A stretch of DNA of 64,000 bases from JAPLJU01 sp036725345. GTDB taxonomy: Bacteria > Desulfobacterota > Syntrophia > Syntrophales > UBA2192. Of the stretch, positions 7,878 through 17,148 are shown piece after piece; the first letter of the stretch is position 1; each line of letters begins with the position of its first letter. The notes beneath the pieces are model-generated. The model did no database searches, was not told the origin of the DNA, and was given only the letters and a program-made list of their open reading frames with translations. The stretch spans positions 106,626-170,625 of the forward strand of contig DAIMEJ010000006.1 of the NCBI GenBank assembly GCA_036725345.1, written 5' to 3'. The position numbers were made by a program, and so were the translations under genes.

Positions 7878-8090
7878 TTGGATAAAGGCCGGGGTTGCAC
7901 AGTCTTTCGCAGGAAGGATGGAAGGTGGATCAACAAAAGCAGCGGCGATGACGGGAACCTGACGGTTCATGACACAAGAAAAGAAGCAGTGAACGCAGCG
8001 AGAGAAATGCTGAGTCATCATGGCGGCGGAAGGCTGACGGTCAAAAGATGGGGCGGCAGGGTAAGATTCAAAGATACTGTCAAGGTCTGA
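7878..8090 (+). CDS. DUF2188-like small protein
   Basis: About 70 residues. The TTG start at 7878 is chosen because AAAGGAGG at 7863-7870 sits at ideal spacing; the in-frame ATG at 7848 lacks a ribosome site. The pattern (DGRW, then a T-x-KEA-x-x-AAREM helix, GGGRLTVKRWGGRVRFKDTV) is that of DUF2188. The molecular role of this family is not established. Confidence 0.6.
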   Translation: MDKGRGCTVFRRKDGRWINKSSGDDGNLTVHDTRKEAVNAAREMLSHHGGGRLTVKRWGGRVRFKDTVKV

Positions 8091-8834
8091 TCTCTTCAGC
8101 AAAAACGATAGAACGGAACGGCCTCAAAGGGGTGACCGAGGAGTATAACAGGACAGATTCCAGACACTACTACGTCTGCACCGAAGCGGTGTTCAACTAT
8201 TCGTTCCAGGGGTAAACGTCTCGGACAGCCACTGTTTCCATCCGTCGACCTCCGGGCAGAAAGAACTTTCCGAGATTACCTGGAAGAACGGGCCGTTCAA
8301 GGCCTGTGTGAAGTAAGGGACCTCGTGCCCGGGGAACGGCAGGGTCCGGGACAGAAGGGGTATCACCCCCCCGGCGTCCGGCAAGGAGGCAGGAGGTCAT
8401 GATTCCTTCAGGTTCATGACCGATATTTTGACACATTTGCGTTTTGAAAGACCGCGTTCCCTTTTCGAGGGTTCTCATCTCCCGATTCGGGATTCCGGAT
8501 CGTCCCGCCCTGTTTTTATCGTCTAATACTTTTTTCGTATTTTGCGGCAGGAAAAACAAAAGTTATTGACATCCGTTCATGGTTCGAACATTATTATTTT
8601 ATCGACGTAATTATCATGCCCCGCCTGCGTTTCGTTGCCCGTCGAGGGGATGGGCAGTTGAAATGCGCTGACCCGATCACTGGTCCTCTTTTCACTCTCT
8701 TGAACAACCGGTTTTGCAGGCTCGAGATGCCCTGCAGGAACATTTGACGGTGGAGCATCATGAACGAAACTGGCAGGAATGATTTGTGCATTAAATTTCG
8801 ATGAAAACCGCAAGGGACCGCGAAGGAGAGATCA
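8091..8834. other. Long gap with possible decayed coding sequence
   Basis: From 8132 the plus strand reads VTEEYNRTDSRHYYVC and on to NYSFQG before a stop. In another frame just after, SGQKELSEITWK continues to a stop near 8317. Both read like protein, so a frame-shifted remnant is possible, but no family is recognised. The rest holds the 19-nt motif at 8522 and AT-rich DNA with a TTGACA near 8567. Confidence 0.3.
8522..8540 (+). promoter_or_regulatory. 19-nt recurring motif, copy 3
   Basis: TCTAATACTTTTTTCGTAT, one mismatch to the consensus at its first base. It lies about 295 bp upstream of the gene at 8835. Confidence 0.4.
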
Positions 8835-9029
8835 TTGAAACCGGTATCGTCAATGACCAAAGAAGCCCTGATTCGAAATGCCAGGGACCTGAAAGAGCGA
8901 GGTGACGCACCGCACGTGCTTCACCCGTCCATCAACGTGTCGGAGTTGACCTCCAGGTACAGGCATTTGGTTTCGGAGCTGAGAAGAAAGCTCAACGGAG
9001 CCGAACAGCGGCCGGAGCTGAGGGGGTAG
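8835..9029 (+). CDS. Small hypothetical protein
   Basis: 64 residues from a TTG start with AAGGAGAG four bases upstream; ATG 8853 is an alternative without a ribosome site. It is predicted helical and charged (EALIRNARDLKERG, ELTSRYRHLVSELRRKL), without membrane segments or a known domain. It is followed by a terminator at 9095. Confidence 0.45.
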   Translation: MKPVSSMTKEALIRNARDLKERGDAPHVLHPSINVSELTSRYRHLVSELRRKLNGAEQRPELRG

Positions 9030-9094
9030 CGTCCAGGACGGGCTACCCGGTGACGGCGCACGGGCGGCGCTTTGCTCTGCCGTCCATTGGTATT

Positions 9095-9125
9095 GAGGCC
9101 TCATGATAGAGGCCTTTTTGTTTTT
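9095..9125 (+). terminator. Intrinsic terminator
   Basis: AGGCCTC pairs with GAGGCCT (9109-9115), followed by TTTTTGTTTTTT. It closes the small gene at 8835. Confidence 0.7.
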
Positions 9126-9164
9126 TATATCCAATATTTACCGCCGGCGTGGTCCTATCCGGGT

Positions 9165-9518
9165 TCAGCGTTTTTTCGCTGAGAGATATTCCTTCAGGGC
9201 GACGGCGTTGTTTATCGCCTCCTCCCTGGAACCGTATACGAAAGTCACCTTGCCCTCTCGCATCCGCCCCCTGATTTCCTTGACGAGCCCGGGATTGGCA
9301 TCCAGTTCCCTGAAATACCTGGATTTGAATTCGGCCCACTTCCCGGGGTCATGACCGTACCAGCGGCGCAGTTCGTTCGAGGGGGCAAGTTCCTTCGGCT
9401 AGAAGTCGATTTTCGCAGCTGCCTTCGTAAGCCCTCGCGGCCAGAGGCGGTCAACGAGGATCCGGAGACCGTCATCCCGGTCAGGCTTTTCGTATACTCT
9501 TTTAATCCCGATCTTCAT
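9165..9518 (-). pseudogene. DUF488 family gene interrupted by an in-frame amber codon
   Basis: Read from the ATG at 9518 on the minus strand, 117 codons match DUF488 throughout: KRVYEKPDRDDGLRILVDRL, WPRGLTKAAAKIDF, PKELAPSNELRRWYGHDP, KWAEFKSRYFREL and TFVYGSREEAINNAVALKEYL. Codon 40 (9399-9401) is TAG where the family has Trp (LW-x-KELAPS), a single-base change from TGG. The frame is otherwise intact. It is either a recent pseudogene, a sequence error, or read through. The role of the family is not well defined. Confidence 0.85.
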
Positions 9519-9771
9519 GCCGATTGCTTCCGTAAACCGGAGCTGCCGGGACACGGCCGCAACTCCTGTGTGACCGGCGCGACCGTCCCGAATCCGTCAT
9601 TTTGATTCCTACCGAATATTATCACTAAAGCGATTCTCGAATGTCAAGCATTGTCTCGATCTTTCGTTGAGTGGGCAATTCATGAGCGTTTTTTCGGCAT
9701 GGGGATGGGTTATTTCCCCGGTAAAACTCGATCTCCCTGAAATGACTTATATATTTTATGTTCGAGCAACA

Positions 9772-9800
9772 TTGACAAATTTTTAACTTTTCAATATGGT
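9772..9800 (+). promoter_or_regulatory. Sigma-70-type promoter of the aspS-gatC operon
   Basis: TTGACA at 9772-9777, a 17-bp spacer, then TATGGT at 9795-9800; the aspS start is 41 bp further on. Confidence 0.65.
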
Positions 9801-9841
9801 GCTGCCGGTGTCCATCATTTGCCGAAATCGAGGGTAAGGTC

Positions 9842-11956
9842 ATGACTTTCTCAAACCGTGTGAATTGCGGTCAACTGCGCCTCTCCGACGTCGGGCGCTC
9901 CATTCAGTTGACCGGATGGGTCGATGCTTTGAGGGATCACGGGGAGCTTCTGTTCATCCACCTCCGGGACCGAAGCGGCATCATCCAGGTCGTCTTCAAT
10001 CCCGGAAATACCCCGCCGGAGGTCTGCAAACTTGCCGCGTCGCTGAAAAACGAATGCTGCCTGGAACTGACCGGTCGCGTGGTGAGGCGCGCCGGGGGAA
10101 CCGAAAATCCCAATATCGAGACCGGTGAGATCGAGGTGGCGGCGGAGAGCCTCTCGGTCCTCAGCCGCTCCGAAGCGCTCCCCTTCCAGATCTCGGAGAA
10201 GGCCATGCTCGCGGGTATGACGCGTCAGGAGGAGACGGTGTCCGAGGATTTGAGGCTGCAGTACAGGTATCTCGATCTGCGGAGACCCTCGATGCAGGAT
10301 AACCTCATGAAGAGGCACAGGATCATCCGGTGCCTCCGCGAATATCTGGACGAAGAAGGCTTTATCGAAGTCGAGACGCCGATCCTCACGAAAAGTACCC
10401 CTGAAGGCGCGCGCGACTACCTTGTGCCCAGCCGCGTTCATCCAAAGCGTTTCTACGCGCTTCCCCAGTCACCGCAACTCTTCAAGCAACTCCTCATGGT
10501 CAGCGGGTTCGAGCGGTATTACCAGATCGCCCGCTGCTTCCGCGACGAGGACCTCCGGCCGAACCGCCAGCCGGAGTTCACGCAGCTGGACCTCGAAGCC
10601 TCCTTCATTGACGAGGAGTTCATCTACAGGCACATCGAAGAGCTCACCGTGAGGATGTTCGCCCTGGGGGGGATCAACCTCCCCCGCCCCTTCCCGAGAA
10701 TGCCATACCGGGAGGCCATCGACGCCTACGGTTCCGACCGCCCCGACACAAGATTCGGAATGCGGTTCATCGAGGCCACGGACATCTTCAGGAACACCGG
10801 TTACGGGATTTTCCGGCAGATCCTCCAGCGCGGCGGCTGCATCAAGGGCATCAACATCAAGGGGCAGTCGGAGAAGCTGAGCAAGAACGTCCTCCAGAAC
10901 GAGTACGCGAAGGAGATCGCCCCGTCCTTCGGCGCCAAGGGGATGACATGGATGCGCGTCCTCGGCGGCCACCTGGAATCGAACATCGTTCAGTTCTTCA
11001 GCCCGGAGGAACGGCAGGCCATCCTTCAGCGTTTCGGCGCCGAGAACGGGGACGTTCTCATCCTCGTGGCCGACGCCTCCTACAGGACGGTGACCTCGGC
11101 CCTGGGCCAACTCCGCCTCCACATCGCCGGCCGCCTGGGACTAATCCCCGGAAACGCTTACTGCCCTCTGTGGGTGACGCACTTCCCCCTCTTCGAGGCA
11201 ACGGATGAAGGCATCACCTCGAGCCATCATCCGTTCACGTCGCCGGACCGTTCCGATTTCGACCCGTCCGACCGGGAGGAAGTGCTCTCCCTCTACTCTC
11301 GCTCCTACGATCTGGTCATGAACGGCGAGGAACTGGGCGGCGGAAGCATCCGCATCCATGACCGTGGTCTTCAGCGGCGGATTTTCCAGGCCCTCGGACT
11401 TTCTGATGGCGAAGTGGAGGACAAATTCGGTTTCTTCCTCCGGGCCCTCGATTACGGCGCGCCGCCCCACGGCGGCATCGCCCTGGGAATGGACCGCGTC
11501 GTGTCCATGGTCCTCGGGACGGAGTCCATCCGCGAGGTGATCGCCTTCCCCAAGAACCGCAGTGCCTACTGCCCCCTGACGGATGCCCCGTCGACGGTGG
11601 CCCGGGGGCAGCTGGCGGAATTGAGCCTCCTCGACCTCGGCGGGGATGCGCCGATCCCCGGAGCGGGGGAAAAGCGGGAGATGATCGATCACCTGTCGTG
11701 GGTGTCCCGTATCGCCGTCGATGCGAAAGAGAAATCTGTCATAGGGGCGGCGCTCGATGAGGCGGCCCGTCTCGCCGGCCTCGTGAGGGAAAAAGCGGGT
11801 GACGAAGAACCCCTGTACGCCGTCGTGGACCTGGTGAACCGGGTGAGGGAGGATGCCGTTCCCAGGAGATCCCCGTTGGCCGAGAAGGGGGACATCTTCA
11901 AGAACGCCCCGGCCGTGAAGGGTGATTTCTTCAAGGTCGCGAGCATCCTGGAGTAG
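9842..11956 (+). CDS. aspS: Aspartyl-tRNA synthetase fused to a GatC domain
   Basis: 704 residues against about 590 for a normal bacterial AspRS. Residues 1-600 hold the anticodon-binding OB fold, the class II core (QSPQLFKQLLM near 209, motif 2 FRDEDLRPNRQPEFTQLD near 233, GGGSIRIHD near 500, motif 3 GIALGMDRV near 545) and the GAD insertion. Residues from about 614 are a full GatC (MIDHLSWVSRIAVD, LVNRVREDAV, KNAPAVKGDFFKVASI). His33 in RDHG and the AGGTENPN loop match non-discriminating AspRS, which also charges tRNA-Asn with Asp. The synthetase looks active. I recall AspRS-GatC fusions being curated in domain databases but cannot check. It is first in an operon with the GatA- and GatB-like genes. 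Confidence 0.93.
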   Translation: MTFSNRVNCGQLRLSDVGRSIQLTGWVDALRDHGELLFIHLRDRSGIIQVVFNPGNTPPEVCKLAASLKNECCLELTGRVVRRAGGTENPNIETGEIEVAAESLSVLSRSEALPFQISEKAMLAGMTRQEETVSEDLRLQYRYLDLRRPSMQDNLMKRHRIIRCLREYLDEEGFIEVETPILTKSTPEGARDYLVPSRVHPKRFYALPQSPQLFKQLLMVSGFERYYQIARCFRDEDLRPNRQPEFTQLDLEASFIDEEFIYRHIEELTVRMFALGGINLPRPFPRMPYREAIDAYGSDRPDTRFGMRFIEATDIFRNTGYGIFRQILQRGGCIKGINIKGQSEKLSKNVLQNEYAKEIAPSFGAKGMTWMRVLGGHLESNIVQFFSPEERQAILQRFGAENGDVLILVADASYRTVTSALGQLRLHIAGRLGLIPGNAYCPLWVTHFPLFEATDEGITSSHHPFTSPDRSDFDPSDREEVLSLYSRSYDLVMNGEELGGGSIRIHDRGLQRRIFQALGLSDGEVEDKFGFFLRALDYGAPPHGGIALGMDRVVSMVLGTESIREVIAFPKNRSAYCPLTDAPSTVARGQLAELSLLDLGGDAPIPGAGEKREMIDHLSWVSRIAVDAKEKSVIGAALDEAARLAGLVREKAGDEEPLYAVVDLVNRVREDAVPRRSPLAEKGDIFKNAPAVKGDFFKVASILE

Positions 11957-11971
11957 GAAAGGAAAGAACCG

Positions 11972-13171
11972 ATGCCTTCTGATATTTTTTCTTACCGCGA
12001 ACCGTCACCGTCATCCGGCGCCAGGGACGGGGCGTTATCGGGTATGAGGGTGGCCCTTCAGCCGAACATGTCCGTCAGGGGCTGGCCCGCGGAAGCCGGT
12101 TCGGCGGCACTGGAACGTTTTGTCGCCCTTGAGGACGCGACGGTCGTCGAACGCCTGAAGGGAGCCGGCGCGATCCTGGCGGGGAGCACTCGCATGGCCG
12201 AACTGGGTTTCGGGCTTGCCGGCGATTCGACGGCAAGCGCCGTTTCCGGAGGTCATGCCGATTGCGCCCTTATCACGGACATCATGGGAGAGTCGCGTGT
12301 CGCCGCCTCCGTCGCTGGGCTCTGGGCGCTCAAGCCGACCTACGGGATCGTATCCCGCCTGGGGTTGATCGGACTTGTCCCTTCCATGGAATGCTGTGGC
12401 GTGGCCGCCAAGAACCCCCGGGACATCGCCTCGGTCATGAAGGTCATCGCCGGGCGGGACGAAAACGATTTTTCCATGCCCGATATGGCCGTTCCCGATT
12501 TTCGCCTCGACGGTGAAAAAGGGGACACCGTCGAAACCGTCACCGTTGTCAGGGAATGTCTTGAACTCCTGACGGCCGAAGAAATCGATCTCTTTCGTTC
12601 CGGCCTTTCGCGGCTGGAAAGGGCGGGTTTCACGCTGCGGGAAACAGGTATGGACGATTTCGGTCTCTTCCGATCCGTTCACCAGGTTGTGAGCTCCGTG
12701 GAGGCCTCTTCCAGTGCCGGCAAGTACGACGGTGTCCGATACGGTCACCGTGCCTCAGCGGTTAAAAACTGGAACGAAATGTATCTCAAATCGAGGGCGG
12801 AATCCTTCGGCCTGCCCCTCAAGGCCTACCTCTTTCAGGGGGCCTATTTCCAGTTTGAAAACTTTGACGCCTTCGAGGATGCCTGCCGGATCCGCGCCCG
12901 ACTGGTAAGGACCATGGATGATCTCCTCGCGCGGGTCGATGCCGTTGCCCTCCCGACGAGGCGGAGGGGTCATTCGGCGGAAAAAGCCGGGACGGTGAGC
13001 GAGGTTTACGACGCCTTCCTTCTCACCCTCGCCGCCAGCGTGACGGGCCTCCCCGCCCTGCAGATCCCGGGCGTGGCGACCGACGGCCGTTTTGATTCCG
13101 GCCTTCAGCTTGTGGGCCGGCGGCTGAGCGAACACCGTCTCCTGTCTGCAGGCTTGCGATTGCGAAGATAA
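11972..13171 (+). CDS. GatA-like amidase homologue lacking the Lys-Ser-Ser catalytic triad
   Basis: 399 residues against about 485 for GatA. It aligns through DATVVERLKGAGAILAGSTRM, ALKPTYGIVSRLGLIGLVPS, YDGVRYGHRA and GLPALQIPG. The catalytic Lys of KDN is Gln30 (ALQPN). About 24 residues carrying the GGSSGGS motif with the cis-Ser are absent between residues 84 and 102. The nucleophile Ser of TDTGGSIR falls on Glu107 (TDIMGESR). Glutaminase/amidase activity is therefore unlikely. The frame is intact and the gene lies 15 bp after aspS with its own AGGAAAGG, so it is kept as a protein. A structural role in a tRNA complex is inferred. Confidence 0.85.
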   Translation: MPSDIFSYREPSPSSGARDGALSGMRVALQPNMSVRGWPAEAGSAALERFVALEDATVVERLKGAGAILAGSTRMAELGFGLAGDSTASAVSGGHADCALITDIMGESRVAASVAGLWALKPTYGIVSRLGLIGLVPSMECCGVAAKNPRDIASVMKVIAGRDENDFSMPDMAVPDFRLDGEKGDTVETVTVVRECLELLTAEEIDLFRSGLSRLERAGFTLRETGMDDFGLFRSVHQVVSSVEASSSAGKYDGVRYGHRASAVKNWNEMYLKSRAESFGLPLKAYLFQGAYFQFENFDAFEDACRIRARLVRTMDDLLARVDAVALPTRRRGHSAEKAGTVSEVYDAFLLTLAASVTGLPALQIPGVATDGRFDSGLQLVGRRLSEHRLLSAGLRLRR

Positions 13172-13206
13172 CGGGACATTTCCGGTCTGAAAGGAGCTGT
13201 AACCCG

Positions 13207-14637
13207 ATGGAGTACGAACCGGTCATCGGTCTTGAAATCCATGTGGAGCTCAACTGCGCCACCAAGATGTTCTGCGACTGCCCCAACCGGCCCGGCGACG
13301 AACCGAACCGGAACACCTGCCCGATCTGTCTGTGGTTTCCGGGTGCCATCCCCAAATTCGGCAGGGAAGCCCTCGAGAAGGCGGCCATGGTCTGTCTCGG
13401 CCTGAACTGTCAGATCCAGGAGCTCAGCGCCTTCGACCAGAAGGTCTACTATTACCCCGATTTGCCCAAGGGGTTTCAGCTTTCGCAGCATCACAAACCC
13501 CTGGCCCGCAACGGCTGGCTGGACATCCCCGGTGAAGACGGGAAGCCGAAGAAGCTCCGCATCCACCACATTCACATGGAAGAGGACGTGGCGAAGCTTG
13601 TCCACGAAATGGAAGGCCGAACACCCGTCAGCCTGGTGGATTTCAACCGGGCCGGCGTGCCTCTCGTGGAGATCGTGACGGAGCCGGACATGCGAAGCGC
13701 CCACGACGCCATGGAATTCGTCCGCGCCCTGAGGACTCAGATACGCTACGTGGGCAGTTCCGAGTGCAGCATGGAGAGCGGAACGATGCGCGTGGACGCC
13801 AACATCTCCATCCGCCCGATGGGGACGGACCAGATGAACACGAAGGTGGAGGTCAAAAACATGAACTCCATCCGTCACCTCGGCGATGCCATCACTTACG
13901 AGATCCAGCGCCAGATCGCCTGCCTGCAGGGCGGGGAGCCGATCGTTCTGCACACCCGCCTGTGGGATCCCGAGAAAAAAGTGACGACCGCCATGCGGGG
14001 CAAGTTCTCCGGGCCCTGCGTGCCCGACCCGGCCGTCGCCCAGATAAGGGTCTCACAGACCTGGCTGGGTGAAATGCAGGCGCGCCTTCCCGAGATGCCT
14101 GCCCGGAAGGCGGAGAGATTTATCCGGCAGTTCGGGCTCACCCGCGAGGAGGCCGTCATGATGAGCGCGGAGCGCGATCTGTCCGAATACGTGGAGGCCG
14201 TCATCAACCGGGGCATCAAACCCAAAACCGCGACACACTGGCTGGCCACGCAATTCCTTCCCGCCCTGAGGGAGCGCCGGCAGACCATTGCCGACACGAC
14301 CGTAAAGCCCGATCGGTTCGCCGGATTGCTCGCGATGCTCGAGCGGGATGAGATCAACGCGAACGCGGCAAGAGAGATCCTGAATCAGCTTTTCGAAAGG
14401 GACGAGTCGCCCGCGGCCCTGGTGGAAAAAGCGGGCGCCCGGCAGATTTCCGATGCCTCGGCGCTGGAGGGTCTCGTCGAAAAAATCCTGCAGGCAAACC
14501 CGTCGGCCGTGGCCGATTTCCGAAACGGTGTCGCCAAGGCCATGGGTTTTCTCATCGGGCAGGCGATGCAGGCTTCCGGCGGCAAGGCAAACCCCAAGCT
14601 CATCCGTGAAATTCTGACGAGGAAGATGAGCTCGTAG
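13207..14637 (+). CDS. gatB: GatB-like tRNA amidotransferase subunit, missing the DYRYF motif
   Basis: 476 residues, normal length. It keeps VIGLEIHVEL and HMEEDVAKLVH, whose Glu and His correspond to the metal site; the Cys pairs CDC and CPIC of the zinc site; FDQKVYYYPDLPKGFQLS; VDFNRAGVPLVEIVTEPD; and the C-terminal YqeY-like tRNA-binding tail (QISDASALEGLVEKIL, GFLIGQAMQASGGKANPKL). The otherwise near-invariant E-x-x-DYRYFPEPD block after MR (residues 263-264) is replaced by GKFSGPCVPDPAV. tRNA binding is probably retained; kinase/transamidation is doubtful. GAAAGGAG precedes the ATG, 35 bp after the GatA-like gene. Confidence 0.85.
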   Translation: MEYEPVIGLEIHVELNCATKMFCDCPNRPGDEPNRNTCPICLWFPGAIPKFGREALEKAAMVCLGLNCQIQELSAFDQKVYYYPDLPKGFQLSQHHKPLARNGWLDIPGEDGKPKKLRIHHIHMEEDVAKLVHEMEGRTPVSLVDFNRAGVPLVEIVTEPDMRSAHDAMEFVRALRTQIRYVGSSECSMESGTMRVDANISIRPMGTDQMNTKVEVKNMNSIRHLGDAITYEIQRQIACLQGGEPIVLHTRLWDPEKKVTTAMRGKFSGPCVPDPAVAQIRVSQTWLGEMQARLPEMPARKAERFIRQFGLTREEAVMMSAERDLSEYVEAVINRGIKPKTATHWLATQFLPALRERRQTIADTTVKPDRFAGLLAMLERDEINANAAREILNQLFERDESPAALVEKAGARQISDASALEGLVEKILQANPSAVADFRNGVAKAMGFLIGQAMQASGGKANPKLIREILTRKMSS

Positions 14638-14887
14638 CCCGCCCTTTTGACCGCGTAAACCCCCCTGACGTCCCAGGCGTGGCCGCGCGCCCTCCCGATG
14701 AAAAGCGCCTGCACGATCCCGGTCAACTCGGGGATTGACACGGGCGCCGCTTCGGGTCATAAATACCCCGTCCGACCAACGTGATTTTTCAACAAGGGAC
14801 CGGCGGCCGTCCGGTGCCGGCGATCAGGATTTTCACGAGACAGAATCCCGGCCCCGGGGCCGTTGAGCCGGAAGGGACAGGAGAGCC

Positions 14888-17068
14888 ATGGAAAATCCAG
14901 CGAATCTGCCGAACGAGAAACCCCTGCGCGTCCCTTTCCGTATCGCGCTGTCCGCCATTTTCGCCGTTTTGCTCATTGCCGCCATCGGGACGCTCGGCTT
15001 TCTTTCATATTCCAATCTCAGAAAGAACGCCGACGACCTTTCCTCCCAGGTGATCGACGAGACATCGAGCCGGATAGAACTCTGGGTCAAGAACCTCCTC
15101 TCCAAGGCCAACGATCAGAACCAGTTGAACCGAGCCACACTGGGCGCGATCAAGGTGGGTCCAGAAACCTTTTTCAGGTTGAGCAACTACTGGCGGCGGG
15201 TCATGGAGACGCAGCCTTATTTCACTTTTATTTCCGTCAGGCTCGAAAACGGCGGACAGCTTTCCATCGAACGGCTGGCGGATGGCAAGCTCTCCATCCG
15301 TGAAAGTCAATTCGACAGCGTGAAGCGAACACTCGAAATCTACGATTTCTGGCCCGAAGACTACCGCCAGCGCAGGCCCTACAATCACAAAAAGATTACC
15401 TTTGCCCCCAGGAGCGCGCCCAGCGGCGCCACTGAAAACTGGTATGCCAAAGCCGTAAAGGCGGGACAGCCCGTCTGGATAGAGGCCCGCACCATCCGCA
15501 AGGGCGCCGAGACCGTGGCGGGTGTTTCCTACGCCGCACCCTTCTACGGGCCTGAAAAGGAGCTGCGCGGGGTGACGAGTGTTGATTTCGACATCGTGGC
15601 CATATCGAAATTCCTTGCCGCCAACCCCGTGGGAGAGGAGGGGTTTGCCTTCATCATCGAAAAGCCGGCGAAAGGGGAACCGCGCGTCATCGCCCACCCG
15701 ACCCCGGAAATCCTTACCCATACCGTTGCCAATGAGCGGGGCCTCACGCAGCACGAGTTCGTCCCTTACAGGAATCTCAAGGATGTCCGCGTGGCCGGTT
15801 TCATGGAGCAGCTCTCCCGGAATGAACTTCTTCAACCGACCGATCAGATCCGAATTCTAAGCTTCACCGCCGGCGGCACGGAGTATTTCGGAAGCTACCG
15901 CAGAATGTCCGGCAACGACATGCCGGACTGGATCATCGCGTCGATCATCCCCCGAAAGGAAATCATGGGGTTTGCGGACCGCAACAACCTGGAAACCCTG
16001 GGAATCGGTCTGGCGGGTTTTCTGCTCATCCTGCTGGCCAGCGCGTGGATTTCCGGGCGAATCTCGAGACCCCTGAAAAAAATCTCCAATGAATCGGAAG
16101 CCATCGGCCGCTTCGAACTCGAGGGCGGGCCCATGGGGCACTCGATTATCAAGGAGGTGGATCGCCTCATGACGGCCACGGACGACATGAAGAGGGGGCT
16201 CCGGTCTTTCGGGAAGTATGTGCCGACCGATGTCGTCCGGGACATCATGGCCTCGGGCGGGGAAGCCGTGCTGGGGGGCCGCAAGGCGAACCTCACGATC
16301 TTTTTCTCAGACATCGAGGGATTCACGTCGATCTCGGAGCAACTCGAGCCGGAAGCCCTCGTGGATCATCTGGCCGAATACCTCGGTGAAATGAACCAGC
16401 AGGTGCGCGATGAGCAGGGGACGGTTGACAAGTTCATCGGGGATTCCATCATGGCCTTCTGGGGGGCTCCCATGCCAAACGCGGAACACGCCCTGGCGGC
16501 CTGCCGCGCGGCCCTCCGGTGCCAGGAACGGCTCGCAGCGCTCCGGGAGAAATGGCAACGCGAGGGAAAGCCTCTTTTCTACCAGCGCATCGGCATCAAT
16601 ACGGGCGAGGTCATCGTGGGCAACATGGGAAGCGAGAACCGCATGAACTACACGGTTGTCGGGGATCATGTCAATGCCGCAAGCCGTTTCGAAGGGCTCA
16701 ACAAGTTCTACGGGACGAACATCATCATCGGGGAGAGCACCTATGACCTGGTGAAGGACCACTTTGTCGCACGGCCGATCGACATGGTATCCGTGATGGG
16801 CAAGAAGACCGGGTTGAAGGTGTATGAGCTCATGGGGGACAAAAAGACGGTGGAGGATAGAAAAGTCACGATCGCCCGGATAACGGCCCAGGCACTCGAA
16901 GCCTATCTGGCGAGGCGTTTCGATGAGGCCATCAAAGCATACGAGACCGTCCGTGATCTGAATCCCGGTGACCGGCCCGTCGGCTTCATGCTGGTCCGCT
17001 GCAGGCAGTACCTTGAAAACCCGCCGCCGGACAACTGGGACGGCGTCTTCAGGCTGGAGAGCAAGTAA
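14888..17068 (+). CDS. Membrane-bound class III adenylate/guanylate cyclase with periplasmic sensor
   Basis: 726 residues. TM1 is about 18-42, a dCache-like periplasmic sensor about 45-360, TM2 about 370-392, then a HAMP-like linker (RISRPLKKISNESEAIG). The cyclase domain is about 440-640: FSDIEGFTSISE with metal Asp, VDKFIGDSIMAFWGAP with the second Asp and substrate region, and NYTVVGDHVNAASR with the Asn and Arg that stabilise the transition state. All key residues are present. The C-terminal 80 residues are helical and TPR-like. The ligand is unknown. GGAGAG precedes the ATG; transcribed alone. Confidence 0.9.
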   Translation: MENPANLPNEKPLRVPFRIALSAIFAVLLIAAIGTLGFLSYSNLRKNADDLSSQVIDETSSRIELWVKNLLSKANDQNQLNRATLGAIKVGPETFFRLSNYWRRVMETQPYFTFISVRLENGGQLSIERLADGKLSIRESQFDSVKRTLEIYDFWPEDYRQRRPYNHKKITFAPRSAPSGATENWYAKAVKAGQPVWIEARTIRKGAETVAGVSYAAPFYGPEKELRGVTSVDFDIVAISKFLAANPVGEEGFAFIIEKPAKGEPRVIAHPTPEILTHTVANERGLTQHEFVPYRNLKDVRVAGFMEQLSRNELLQPTDQIRILSFTAGGTEYFGSYRRMSGNDMPDWIIASIIPRKEIMGFADRNNLETLGIGLAGFLLILLASAWISGRISRPLKKISNESEAIGRFELEGGPMGHSIIKEVDRLMTATDDMKRGLRSFGKYVPTDVVRDIMASGGEAVLGGRKANLTIFFSDIEGFTSISEQLEPEALVDHLAEYLGEMNQQVRDEQGTVDKFIGDSIMAFWGAPMPNAEHALAACRAALRCQERLAALREKWQREGKPLFYQRIGINTGEVIVGNMGSENRMNYTVVGDHVNAASRFEGLNKFYGTNIIIGESTYDLVKDHFVARPIDMVSVMGKKTGLKVYELMGDKKTVEDRKVTIARITAQALEAYLARRFDEAIKAYETVRDLNPGDRPVGFMLVRCRQYLENPPPDNWDGVFRLESK

Positions 17069-17083
17069 TCGACGATAAACAGT

Positions 17084-17128
17084 AAAAGGGCAGGCGAAAT
17101 GACGGTTCAATCCAGCCTGCCCTTTTTG
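17084..17128. terminator. Bidirectional terminator between convergent genes
   Basis: AAAAGGGCAGG (17084-17094) pairs with CCTGCCCTTTT (17116-17126), with T runs in both directions. It serves the cyclase gene and the DUF3300 gene. Confidence 0.8.
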
Positions 17129-17148
17129 TTATGGATTCAATGCGGTTT

